Part shown: piece after piece, positions 1 through 5,236 of the stretch
Numbering within the stretch: position 1 is the stretch's first letter
Layout of the letters: each line of letters starts with the position of its first letter
Source: Bdellovibrionales bacterium
GTDB lineage: Bacteria; Bdellovibrionota; UBA1018
Length of the DNA stretch: 5,992 bases
Direction of reading: 5' to 3'
Assembly: GCA_018968995.1 (NCBI GenBank)
Contig: JAGWZD010000134.1
Coordinates: 1 to 5,992 of the forward strand
The notes under the pieces: model-generated
What the model was told of the DNA's origin: nothing
The model's input: only the letters and a program-made list of their open reading frames with translations
Databases searched by the model: none
Program-made: the position numbers and the translations under genes

Positions 1-1
1 A

Positions 2-595
2 CTCAAAATCGAGTTAGTGGAGTGGTTGAGGCAGAATGCTGAGTTTTTTCCGCCCTCTCATCTTGCCAAGATGGAGCTTGAGATTCGTCAGACGCGAGTG
101 ATGCGACCTCAAACCCATTTTGAAACCGACTTAGCCTGGAGAGGGATTGCCTCTTGGACGCGCCCGCAAATCGGAAGCCTTGTGCCAGGAGAGCGTCCGG
201 CACTGATTCATATCGGGGATGGATTTTTGAAGTTGTACTCGAAAGATCGAGACCGCGCTCGTTTTGAGCTGGCTCGAGTGCTGGCTCAGGCGTGGGCTCC
301 ATGTGAGATGGCGTCCGACGGGAAGACCTTTACGGCCTGGAATTCGGTCTTGGAGTGTCTCGGATTGGCTCCCGAAAAAAAGGGTTGTTCGGCTGGGATG
401 GTTTCTGAATCGACCTGGGCTACGTCTTCGGCAGTGGCCGCTTTGGTGGCCCCGGTGTCTTGTGAGATTCCAGCCTTTCAGGGCGGAAAGATTCAGTCGT
501 GTTTGGGCGGATTTAAACGAACAGAGTCGGTGTCGTATCCTGTCGAGCGGGCAGATCGAAGCGTGGCTTCAAAAAGTGAGGGCAAATCGCGATGA
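2..595 (+). CDS. Unrecognised protein, 5' end outside the window
   Basis: I do not recognise this family. The frame is open from the first full codon of the window to a TGA, giving 197 residues. A GTG at 17 could serve as a start but has no Shine-Dalgarno-like sequence before it, so the gene most likely begins to the left of the window. The first 100 or so visible residues look like a soluble alpha/beta domain, with a basic stretch (RQTRVMRP) and a hydrophobic strand (ALIHIGDGFLKLYS). A helix then reads FELARVLAQAWAPCE, whose spacing faintly recalls an HExxH peptidase helix with both histidines absent; I would not call a function from that. Five cysteines in the second half could form disulfides if the protein is exported. 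The last 30 or so residues are poor in hydrophobics and rich in Ser, Arg and Lys, while another frame looks more protein-like there, so a frameshift is possible. The TGA overlaps the next gene's ATG. Confidence 0.65.
   Translation, partial: LKIELVEWLRQNAEFFPPSHLAKMELEIRQTRVMRPQTHFETDLAWRGIASWTRPQIGSLVPGERPALIHIGDGFLKLYSKDRDRARFELARVLAQAWAPCEMASDGKTFTAWNSVLECLGLAPEKKGCSAGMVSESTWATSSAVAALVAPVSCEIPAFQGGKIQSCLGGFKRTESVSYPVERADRSVASKSEGKSR
578..582 (+). promoter_or_regulatory. Ribosome binding site of the lipoprotein gene
   Basis: GAGGG lies 9 nt before the ATG at 592, inside the end of the preceding gene. It supports this start over later ones. With the ATGA stop/start overlap it suggests translational coupling of the two genes. 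Confidence 0.6.
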
Positions 596-1212
596 ATTGC
601 AATCGTTCTAGAAAGTGGGCGTCCCTGCCTCTTGCCGCTCTGGTCTTGGCCGGGTTGAGTTCGGGGTGTGCCGGCGGGTCTTCAACGTTAAACCATGTGG
701 TGGAAGCGATTGAAGGAATTCAGGTGAATACGTCGCCGGTGGTCGAAGCTTTTATTCAATATCCCGGACCCGACGCGAAGTGGGCGGGGCCAGTGCTGTG
801 GACCATTCACGTGGCGGCGTTCGAAGGGGTTGAGCCTACTTTTGAAGTGAGCCCAGCGCTACCGAAGATGCGGTCCACCACCGCGCCTGAGCTGGTGGGC
901 CGAGTGCCCGCTTCTGCCTTGGGAATGGCCCAGGGGCGTACCATTCCAGTGGTTACAACCGAGTCTCGAGTGTGGAACCATCAGCAGATTCGAGAGCGCC
1001 TTCAGAATCTGTCTGAATTGATGCTTTCTAGTGCCGATGAAAAGGAAGCCTGTGCCTCATCAGTGAAAGTGCGGATGACGCGCGCGGATGGTTCGGTGAT
1101 TGAGAAGCAGGCCTGCCGAGGTTCACAACAATGGACTCAGACAGCCAGTGAGCTCGCAGCCGAATTCATGACCATGAGCCGGAGTGCACCTCCCGTAACC
1201 GCTGGGACTTAA
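592..1212 (+). CDS. Predicted small lipoprotein of unknown function
   Basis: The 206-residue product begins with a type II (lipoprotein) signal: basic residues at 5-8, a hydrophobic core at about 12-22, and LSSGC ending at Cys26, the expected lipidated residue after cleavage by signal peptidase II. Serine at -3 is less usual than leucine. Ala27 follows the cysteine rather than Asp, which in the E. coli rule favours outer-membrane sorting. The mature part, about 180 residues, has no family I recognise. It looks like a beta-rich region at about 45-125, a helix at about 129-148, then a strand-turn-strand segment bounded by Cys154 and Cys175 that could be closed by a disulfide, and a final helix. 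The start is backed by a GAGGG site and by the ATGA overlap with the upstream gene, so the two are probably one transcript. Its TAA shares a TTAA with the stop codon of the convergent exonuclease gene. Confidence 0.8.
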   Translation: MNCNRSRKWASLPLAALVLAGLSSGCAGGSSTLNHVVEAIEGIQVNTSPVVEAFIQYPGPDAKWAGPVLWTIHVAAFEGVEPTFEVSPALPKMRSTTAPELVGRVPASALGMAQGRTIPVVTTESRVWNHQQIRERLQNLSELMLSSADEKEACASSVKVRMTRADGSVIEKQACRGSQQWTQTASELAAEFMTMSRSAPPVTAGT

Positions 1213-1850
1213 TTCCACTGCACAGGAACTTGGGTTTGGCTGGTTTCTGAGTTCTGAATTTTGATAAATCCGTTTTGTCGCCCGAATTGAAAAACGTCGC
1301 GTGTGACTTTGACGTCTTGAATGCAGTAATCGATGATTTTCTGGATTTCGCCCTTTTTATACCATTCTACAGCCATGAGTCCGTCAGCTGATTTTCCGGC
1401 CCCCAAGGTGGCTTGAGCCACGGCATCGAGCTTGAGCGCGGGTCTACGAGTGAGCGTTTGCAAGTCGAGCATGATGTCGAAGACATCTAAATCTGCGGTT
1501 TTGAGCCCGTAGGGCACCATGACTGGTAAGTCGAATCCTCGAATATTGTAGCCCACTACCAAGCGCTCCTCGCAGAGCTCGAAGAGCTTTTTTAGCTCGT
1601 TTTCTCGGAACGAAAGAAACTCATCGGTCTTGCTGTCATAGGCGCAAGCCACCGACACCCCGAGCTTATCGACGTGAGCCCAACCTCCCACCTCATGAGC
1701 GAGCTTCTGAGTCTCAATATCCACCACCAGAAAGTGTCGGTAGCGAAGAAACAGGCTAGAAGGCACCACGTCGTCTGAAAAGGGCACGCAGCTGGAGTGC
1801 CGCCAGAACGAAGGATTCAGTTTAATGCGTGTGCCCGGATTCTCAGCCAT
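1209..1850 (-). CDS. DEDDy-type 3'-5' exonuclease, RNase H-like (YprB/PolB-exonuclease type)
   Basis: The 213-residue product carries all three exonuclease motifs of the DEDDy ribonuclease H-like superfamily. Exo I is VVDIET, with metal ligands Asp44 and Glu46. Exo II is GYNIRGFD, with Asn102 and Asp107. Exo III is YCIQD, with Tyr175 and Asp179; the tyrosine four residues before the last Asp defines the DEDDy subtype. In this superfamily two metal ions bound by the four acidic residues cleave nucleotides from a 3' end. The protein is one nuclease domain (about residues 38-190) with a 37-residue N-terminal lead that lacks a signal peptide, so it should be cytoplasmic. No helicase or polymerase domain is attached and the substrate, DNA or RNA, cannot be told. 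The ATG at 1850 has AAGGG 7 nt upstream. The gene stands alone: it is divergent from the peptidase operon and convergent with the lipoprotein gene. Confidence 0.88.
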   Translation of the reverse strand: MAENPGTRIKLNPSFWRHSSCVPFSDDVVPSSLFLRYRHFLVVDIETQKLAHEVGGWAHVDKLGVSVACAYDSKTDEFLSFRENELKKLFELCEERLVVGYNIRGFDLPVMVPYGLKTADLDVFDIMLDLQTLTRRPALKLDAVAQATLGAGKSADGLMAVEWYKKGEIQKIIDYCIQDVKVTRDVFQFGRQNGFIKIQNSETSQTQVPVQWN

Positions 1851-1856
1851 GGGGCT

Positions 1857-1885
1857 ACCCTTGCGGAGTGGATTTTTGTTGTCAA
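1857..1885 (-). promoter_or_regulatory. Candidate promoter of the exonuclease gene
   Basis: A perfect TTGACA (1885-1880, minus strand) is followed after 17 nt by AAGGGT, a poor -10 match with two of six consensus bases. Only the -35 half is convincing. The AAGGG of this weak -10 is also the likely ribosome binding site, so the two roles conflict and the real -10 may lie elsewhere. Confidence 0.22.
1858..1862 (-). promoter_or_regulatory. Ribosome binding site of the exonuclease gene
   Basis: On the minus strand AAGGG lies 7 nt before the ATG at 1850, a normal spacing that supports this start. Confidence 0.5.
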
Positions 1886-1914
1886 GCCTCTGGATTCAGT
1901 ACAGTTTTTGGATT
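1869..1914 (+). repeat. Three TGGATT direct repeats in the divergent intergenic region
   Basis: TGGATT occurs at 1869, 1891 and 1909; the last two extend to TGGATTC. Start-to-start spacings are 22 and 18 bp, about two turns of DNA. They flank and overlap the candidate divergent promoter elements, so they could be binding half-sites for a regulator. Three short copies in 86 bp may also be chance. Confidence 0.3.
1879..1905 (+). promoter_or_regulatory. Candidate promoter of the peptidase-SIS operon
   Basis: TTGTCA (1879-1884, five of six -35 consensus bases) is followed after a short 15-nt spacer by TACAGT (1900-1905, four of six -10 bases). Transcription would begin about 25 nt before the ATG at 1937, leaving room for the ribosome binding site. 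The -35 box overlaps the minus-strand TTGACA of the divergent gene, so the two promoters could compete. The non-optimal spacer keeps confidence low. Confidence 0.3.
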
Positions 1915-1927
1915 CCCCCGGAGGCTT

Positions 1928-1931
1928 GAGG
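1928..1931 (+). promoter_or_regulatory. Ribosome binding site that sets the peptidase start at 1937
   Basis: GAGG lies 5 nt before the ATG at 1937, and a second, stronger-looking GGAGG lies at 1920-1924, 12 nt away. Together they favour the ATG at 1937 over the frame's ATG at 1829, which would overlap the divergent exonuclease gene by 22 bp and add 36 residues unlike the family N-terminus. Confidence 0.6.
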
Positions 1932-1936
1932 TCGAC

Positions 1937-3358
1937 ATGGAGAAAGTGCTGAGCACCTTTGAACGACGCTTTGATCAGCATCTCGAGGACTTAAAGAGTC
2001 TGGTGCGGATTCCCAGTGTGAGTTTCGAGGGATTTGACCCCCAAAACGTGCGGCGTTCTGCTGAAGCGGTCGCTGCGCTTTTGAGAAAAAACGGCTTAGA
2101 GAAGGTCGAGATTCTCGACCTTCCTGGGGCGCATCCTTATGTGTATGGCGAACGATTAAGGGCTCCCGGTAAGCCGACCCTGCTTTTGTATGCGCATCAT
2201 GACGTTCAGCCGCCGGGCCGAGAGGAACTCTGGAAATCGCATCCCTTTGAGCCCACCCTTCGTGAGGGACCTGGAGGCGTTCGACTCTATGCCCGGGGTG
2301 CGGCCGACGATAAGGCCGGAATTCTGGTTCACCTGGCAGCAATTTCAAGCTTTATGGAGGCTCTTGGCGAGCTGCCCGTCAATGTGAAGATCGTGATTGA
2401 GGGCGAGGAAGAGGTGGGAAGCAGCCACCTGCCGGTCTTTCTTGAAAAATATAAAGCCAAGCTTCAGGCCGATGTTTTGGTCCTTACCGATACGTCGAAT
2501 TTCGATTGCGGATACCCTGCGCTCACGATTTCTCTTCGTGGTTTGGTGGGGGTGAATATCGAGGTGCGCTCGATTTCTCATTCGGTTCATTCGGGAATGT
2601 GGGGAGGCCCCGTGCCTGATCCGGCCATGGCCTTGTCCAAGATGTTGGCAAGCCTCGTCGATGAGCAGGGACGGATCGCAGTTCCTGGCGTTCTGGAGCA
2701 GGTGCGGCCGCTTTCGGATCACGAGCGGAAAAGTTTCGAGCAAGTTCCCTATGACGAGCGCGATTTCCGCAAGCAGGTGGGGCTTGTTCCCGGTGCAAAG
2801 CTACTTCAGGAAGGGCCAAATCCGATCGTTCAAATCTTTCGGTATCCCTCGCTAACAGTGAACGCCATACAGGCCTCCTCACGCAAGCAAGCGGGGAATG
2901 TCTTAAACGATACAGCTTGGGCCCGGGTTACCATTCGCTTGGTTCAGGACATGGATCCAGATCGTGTTTTAAAACAGCTTGAGGATCATCTGAGGAAGGT
3001 TACCCTCTGGGGTTTAGAGGTTTCGATTCATCAAGATCGAGGAAGTGGTCCGTGGGCTGTCGATCCGAATCAGACTTCCCGGAGTCAGACAACGTTTGAA
3101 TGCGCAACGAAAGCGTTGAAAAACGGCTACGGAAAAACGCCACTTTTTTTAGGCTGTGGCGGCAGTATTCCGTTTGTTAAACCATTTGCAGAAGCCCTAG
3201 GCGGAGCGCCAGCACTGCTAGTGGGAGTTGAGGATCCGTACACGAACGCCCACGGCGAGAATGAAAGCTTATTGATCAGTGATTTTAAAAAGGCTTGCCT
3301 GAGTCAGATTTATCTTTTTGATGAGCTGTCTCGGGCTGCCGATAAAGTAAGACGATAA
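1937..3358 (+). CDS. M20-family metallo-dipeptidase (carnosinase/PepV-like)
   Basis: The 473-residue product is a full-length M20 peptidase of the long, lid-domain-containing type, which hydrolyses dipeptides or related N-acyl amino acids with a two-metal (usually zinc) centre in the cytoplasm. Expected residues are all present: His87 and Asp89 in AHHDVQP, bridging Asp124 in RGAADDKAG, the EGEEEVGS block with Glu158 as probable general base and Glu159 as metal ligand, Asp185 in LTDTSNF, and His439 in NAHGENE. His218 in HSVHSGMWGG matches the histidine that reaches into the partner subunit's active site, so a dimer is expected. GGSIPF near 412 matches the family's substrate-binding loop. The N-terminus FDQHLEDLKSLVRIPSVS is typical of the family and supports the ATG at 1937. 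No signal peptide is seen. The gene is first in an operon with the SIS-domain gene 17 bp downstream. The exact substrate cannot be read from sequence. Confidence 0.93.
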   Translation: MEKVLSTFERRFDQHLEDLKSLVRIPSVSFEGFDPQNVRRSAEAVAALLRKNGLEKVEILDLPGAHPYVYGERLRAPGKPTLLLYAHHDVQPPGREELWKSHPFEPTLREGPGGVRLYARGAADDKAGILVHLAAISSFMEALGELPVNVKIVIEGEEEVGSSHLPVFLEKYKAKLQADVLVLTDTSNFDCGYPALTISLRGLVGVNIEVRSISHSVHSGMWGGPVPDPAMALSKMLASLVDEQGRIAVPGVLEQVRPLSDHERKSFEQVPYDERDFRKQVGLVPGAKLLQEGPNPIVQIFRYPSLTVNAIQASSRKQAGNVLNDTAWARVTIRLVQDMDPDRVLKQLEDHLRKVTLWGLEVSIHQDRGSGPWAVDPNQTSRSQTTFECATKALKNGYGKTPLFLGCGGSIPFVKPFAEALGGAPALLVGVEDPYTNAHGENESLLISDFKKACLSQIYLFDELSRAADKVRR

Positions 3359-3361
3359 ACC

Positions 3362-3367
3362 AAAGGA
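3362..3367 (+). promoter_or_regulatory. Ribosome binding site of the SIS-domain gene
   Basis: AAAGGA lies 8 nt before the ATG at 3376, within the 17-bp gap after the peptidase stop. It supports this start, and the short gap supports co-transcription. Confidence 0.6.
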
Positions 3368-3375
3368 AAAGAGCC

Positions 3376-4341
3376 ATGAGCCCAAAAGAAAATTCGGTAA
3401 TCGCGAAGATTGATTTCGATGATGAAAACCGCGTGCAGTCTGGAGTAGAGCGCACGTTACGAAGTCAAAGAGACGTGTGGCGTGACGTGGTTGCTCGAAC
3501 TTCGCAATATGGCGCTCGAGACCTGCCGCGTGAGGCACCCAAAAGAATCTTTTTATTTGGCGCTGGAAGCTCTCACCATGCCGCCAAACTCTGCGGTTAC
3601 GCGCTTTTGCGCGATAAAACGAGGATTCGTATTCCTGTGATTTCTTGCTCGAGCATGCAAATGGGGCGCGAGTTTTTTCCAGGTCGAGGAGACTGGGCTT
3701 TTGCTTTTACCCATCGAGGTAAAACGGAGACGACCATTCAGGCTTTGGAAATGTGCCGCCGCGAAGGGGCCTTTACCGTTCTAGTAGCTGCTAAAGGAAT
3801 CGACCTGGGGCAGGGCTATCATGACCTCCTTTTGGAAACCTGTCCTTTAGAAGTGGTGGAGCCCCATACGGCGGCTGTCACGAGTGCTATTTGTGCGGTG
3901 ACGACGTTGCTTTTACCTGCTCGTGCTGCCGAGGAATGGGACGCGCTTACCAGTGTCGGAGATCCCAACCTAGAGCTCATGTGTCGTCGAGCCGGACTAG
4001 GGCCCGAGATTATTGTGGGTGAGTGGGAAGGGCAGTGGCTGGCCACAGAGGGCGCTTTGAAGTTAATGGAAATGGCGAAAGTTCCTGCTCGTCCGTTTGG
4101 AAGCGAGGAGTTTTTTCACGGACCTAAATTTAGTGTCACCGGGGGAATTTGGCATGTTCGCATGGCTGAAGATATTCGAATCAAGGATCTTGCGGCCTTG
4201 AAGCCAGCCCATACGATCGACATTTACGGTGGTAGCCCCCTGGCTTGGGTGCCTGCGCTGGTTGAACTTCAGTGGCTCGCTCTGGCGGTAGCTTTGAATC
4301 GGGGCATTGATCCAGATCTGCCGGAAGCCGCTAACGCCTAA
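3376..4341 (+). CDS. Double-SIS-domain sugar-phosphate isomerase/deglycase-type protein (GlmS C-terminal/AgaS/FrlB-like)
   Basis: The 321-residue product has two SIS (sugar isomerase) domains at about 55-185 and 205-310 and no glutamine amidotransferase domain, so it is not a complete GlmS. The first domain opens with FLFGAGSSHHAA, the phosphosugar-loop glycine motif. THRGKTETT (112-120) sits where the phosphate-binding S-x-S-G-x-T-x-x-T loop is expected, with Arg114 replacing the second serine. In the second domain EGALKLMEMA and EEFFHGP place Glu232 and His248 at the positions of E. coli GlmS Glu488 (base) and His504 (ring opening). The C-terminus, RGIDPDLPEAANA, stops before the GlmS-type tail with its catalytic lysine. 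By analogy, AgaS- and FrlB-type enzymes deaminate or deglycate phosphorylated amino sugars or fructosamines. That role is an inference here, strengthened slightly by the dipeptidase gene just upstream. The product is cytoplasmic. Confidence 0.9.
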   Translation: MSPKENSVIAKIDFDDENRVQSGVERTLRSQRDVWRDVVARTSQYGARDLPREAPKRIFLFGAGSSHHAAKLCGYALLRDKTRIRIPVISCSSMQMGREFFPGRGDWAFAFTHRGKTETTIQALEMCRREGAFTVLVAAKGIDLGQGYHDLLLETCPLEVVEPHTAAVTSAICAVTTLLLPARAAEEWDALTSVGDPNLELMCRRAGLGPEIIVGEWEGQWLATEGALKLMEMAKVPARPFGSEEFFHGPKFSVTGGIWHVRMAEDIRIKDLAALKPAHTIDIYGGSPLAWVPALVELQWLALAVALNRGIDPDLPEAANA

Positions 4342-4358
4342 CCGTCCTAGACAGTCTA

Positions 4359-5189
4359 TCAGCGACACGAATGCCCTGGGGCGGCCCAAAAGCCGCCCAT
4401 AGAGTCAGGGTTGGCCTTCTGGCTGCCATCAGGGCAGCAGCGTTGTTCGATGGTGAGGCCATCCTGAATGCACCACTTGGCGTTAGGGTTATTCTTGGAC
4501 TTGGCATAAGTTTTTGCCCAGCGCCCCTCCGAGGGAAGATACCCACAAATGGCTCCCTCTGCTGAACATGGAGCATAGCTGAAACGGACTGAGGCTTCCT
4601 CAATAACGGCAGTAAGCTTAGATGTGGCCTCACTAATTTCTCGCGGACGAACGCAAAAAAACGGAACCGTACCCAGACCAATATTTTGGTTACCCGTGAT
4701 TTGAAACCTGCAGGCTTGGTTCTGTGCCACGTCGCGAGCGCAGGCTTTTACATCTTCGATATTATCAAAAACCATGCAGGTGATGCCATCGTAACAAACC
4801 GATTTCGCTTGATAGGCTGAGGCCGCCTGAGCCGAGATTCGAAAGGGTGTTTGGGTGACACTGCTGTTGCCATGAAACGCTCCATAAAGATGAAGATTTT
4901 CGCAACGAGCCCCTTCAGAGACGCGATCAAAATTCAGAGTGTCGTCTTTAGAAATGACCTTTCGGTATTTGCAACCTGTAGCGCGCGAGGTTTCTCCCAG
5001 CCAGCGTTTGCACATCGAGATAAACATCTCTACATCAGAGGTATCCCGCACGCAGACGCAGCAAGAATCGTAAGAGGGAGCACTCCGTGGCTGTTTCAGG
5101 CGACTGTCGCCCAAGGCCGGTCTCTCTGATGCAGTAGAGACACCCAGTAGAGCGATAAAAAGAGAAGCAAATAGTGCTTTTAGCTTCAT
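4359..5189 (-). CDS. Secreted cysteine-rich protein of unknown function
   Basis: The 276-residue product begins with a Sec signal peptide: Lys2 and Lys4, a hydrophobic core at about 5-17, and probable cleavage after Ala20 (STA-SE). No lipobox is present. The mature protein holds 17 cysteines, at 43, 44, 46, 60, 73, 96, 132, 138, 150, 160, 179, 208, 215, 240, 251, 252 and 275, suggesting many disulfides and a periplasmic or extracellular location. The odd number leaves one unpaired or used between chains. Two parts can be guessed: about 40-185, beginning with CCVCV and containing LHLYGAFHG near 99-107, and a Cys-, Gly-rich C-terminal module at about 205-276 with RCCPDG. I recognise no known family. 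The only His-Gly motif is too little to call a peptidase. The gene is 47 bp downstream of rmuC on the same strand. No clear ribosome binding site precedes the ATG; a candidate promoter could give a leaderless message. It converges on the SIS gene with 17 bp between stops. Confidence 0.82.
   Translation of the reverse strand: MKLKALFASLFIALLGVSTASERPALGDSRLKQPRSAPSYDSCCVCVRDTSDVEMFISMCKRWLGETSRATGCKYRKVISKDDTLNFDRVSEGARCENLHLYGAFHGNSSVTQTPFRISAQAASAYQAKSVCYDGITCMVFDNIEDVKACARDVAQNQACRFQITGNQNIGLGTVPFFCVRPREISEATSKLTAVIEEASVRFSYAPCSAEGAICGYLPSEGRWAKTYAKSKNNPNAKWCIQDGLTIEQRCCPDGSQKANPDSMGGFWAAPGHSCR
4379..4398. repeat. GC-rich inverted repeat in the 3' end of the cysteine-rich gene
   Basis: GGGCGGC (4379-4385) and GCCGCCC (4392-4398) form a perfect 7-bp stem with a 6-nt CCAAAA loop. 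It lies in the last codons of the leftward gene and just past the stop of the rightward SIS gene. No T-run follows on either strand, so it is not a standard intrinsic terminator, though it may stabilise or slow transcripts from either side. Confidence 0.45.
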
Positions 5190-5195
5190 GGAGAG

Positions 5196-5224
5196 ATCGT
5201 CTCGGGCAGAGATGCTGATGTCAA
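5196..5224 (-). promoter_or_regulatory. Candidate promoter of the cysteine-rich gene
   Basis: In the 47-bp gap after rmuC the minus strand reads TTGACA (5224-5219, perfect -35), 17 nt, then GACGAT (5201-5196, three of six -10 bases). Only six bases separate this -10 from the ATG, so transcription from it would start at or next to the start codon and give a leaderless message. That agrees with the lack of a visible ribosome binding site. Confidence 0.3.
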
Positions 5225-5236
5225 GGGTGCCATCTT

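Noticed and set aside
17..19. GTG as the start of the first gene
   Set aside because: No ribosome binding site precedes it and the frame is open to the left edge, so the gene is more likely cut by the window.
226..310. FELARVLAQAWAPCE as a zinc-peptidase helix in the first gene
   Set aside because: Both histidines of HExxH are missing, so a catalytic call cannot be supported; at most it is a degenerate relative.
1829..1936. 36-residue N-terminal extension of the M20 peptidase from the ATG at 1829
   Set aside because: It overlaps the divergent exonuclease gene, has Cys/Pro/Gly-rich residues unlike the family, and the ATG at 1937 has a good ribosome binding site and a family-typical N-terminus.
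1896..2882. Long open frames on the minus strand inside the peptidase gene
   Set aside because: Their products are rich in Arg, His and Pro with no domain pattern, while the plus frame has complete M20 motifs. They are shadows of that gene.
4379..4398. GC hairpin as a Rho-independent terminator
   Set aside because: No run of T follows on either strand, and the stem is within coding sequence.
4869..4895. LHLYGAFHG as a caspase- or CHAT-type His-Gly active-site motif in the cysteine-rich protein
   Set aside because: A His-Gly pair is too short for a call, and with 17 cysteines a catalytic partner cannot be singled out. No other caspase-fold motif is visible.
4331..4930. Other open frames across the cysteine-rich gene on both strands
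   Set aside because: None has a signal, motif or ribosome binding site, whereas the 4359-5189 frame has a clear signal peptide and an ordered cysteine pattern.
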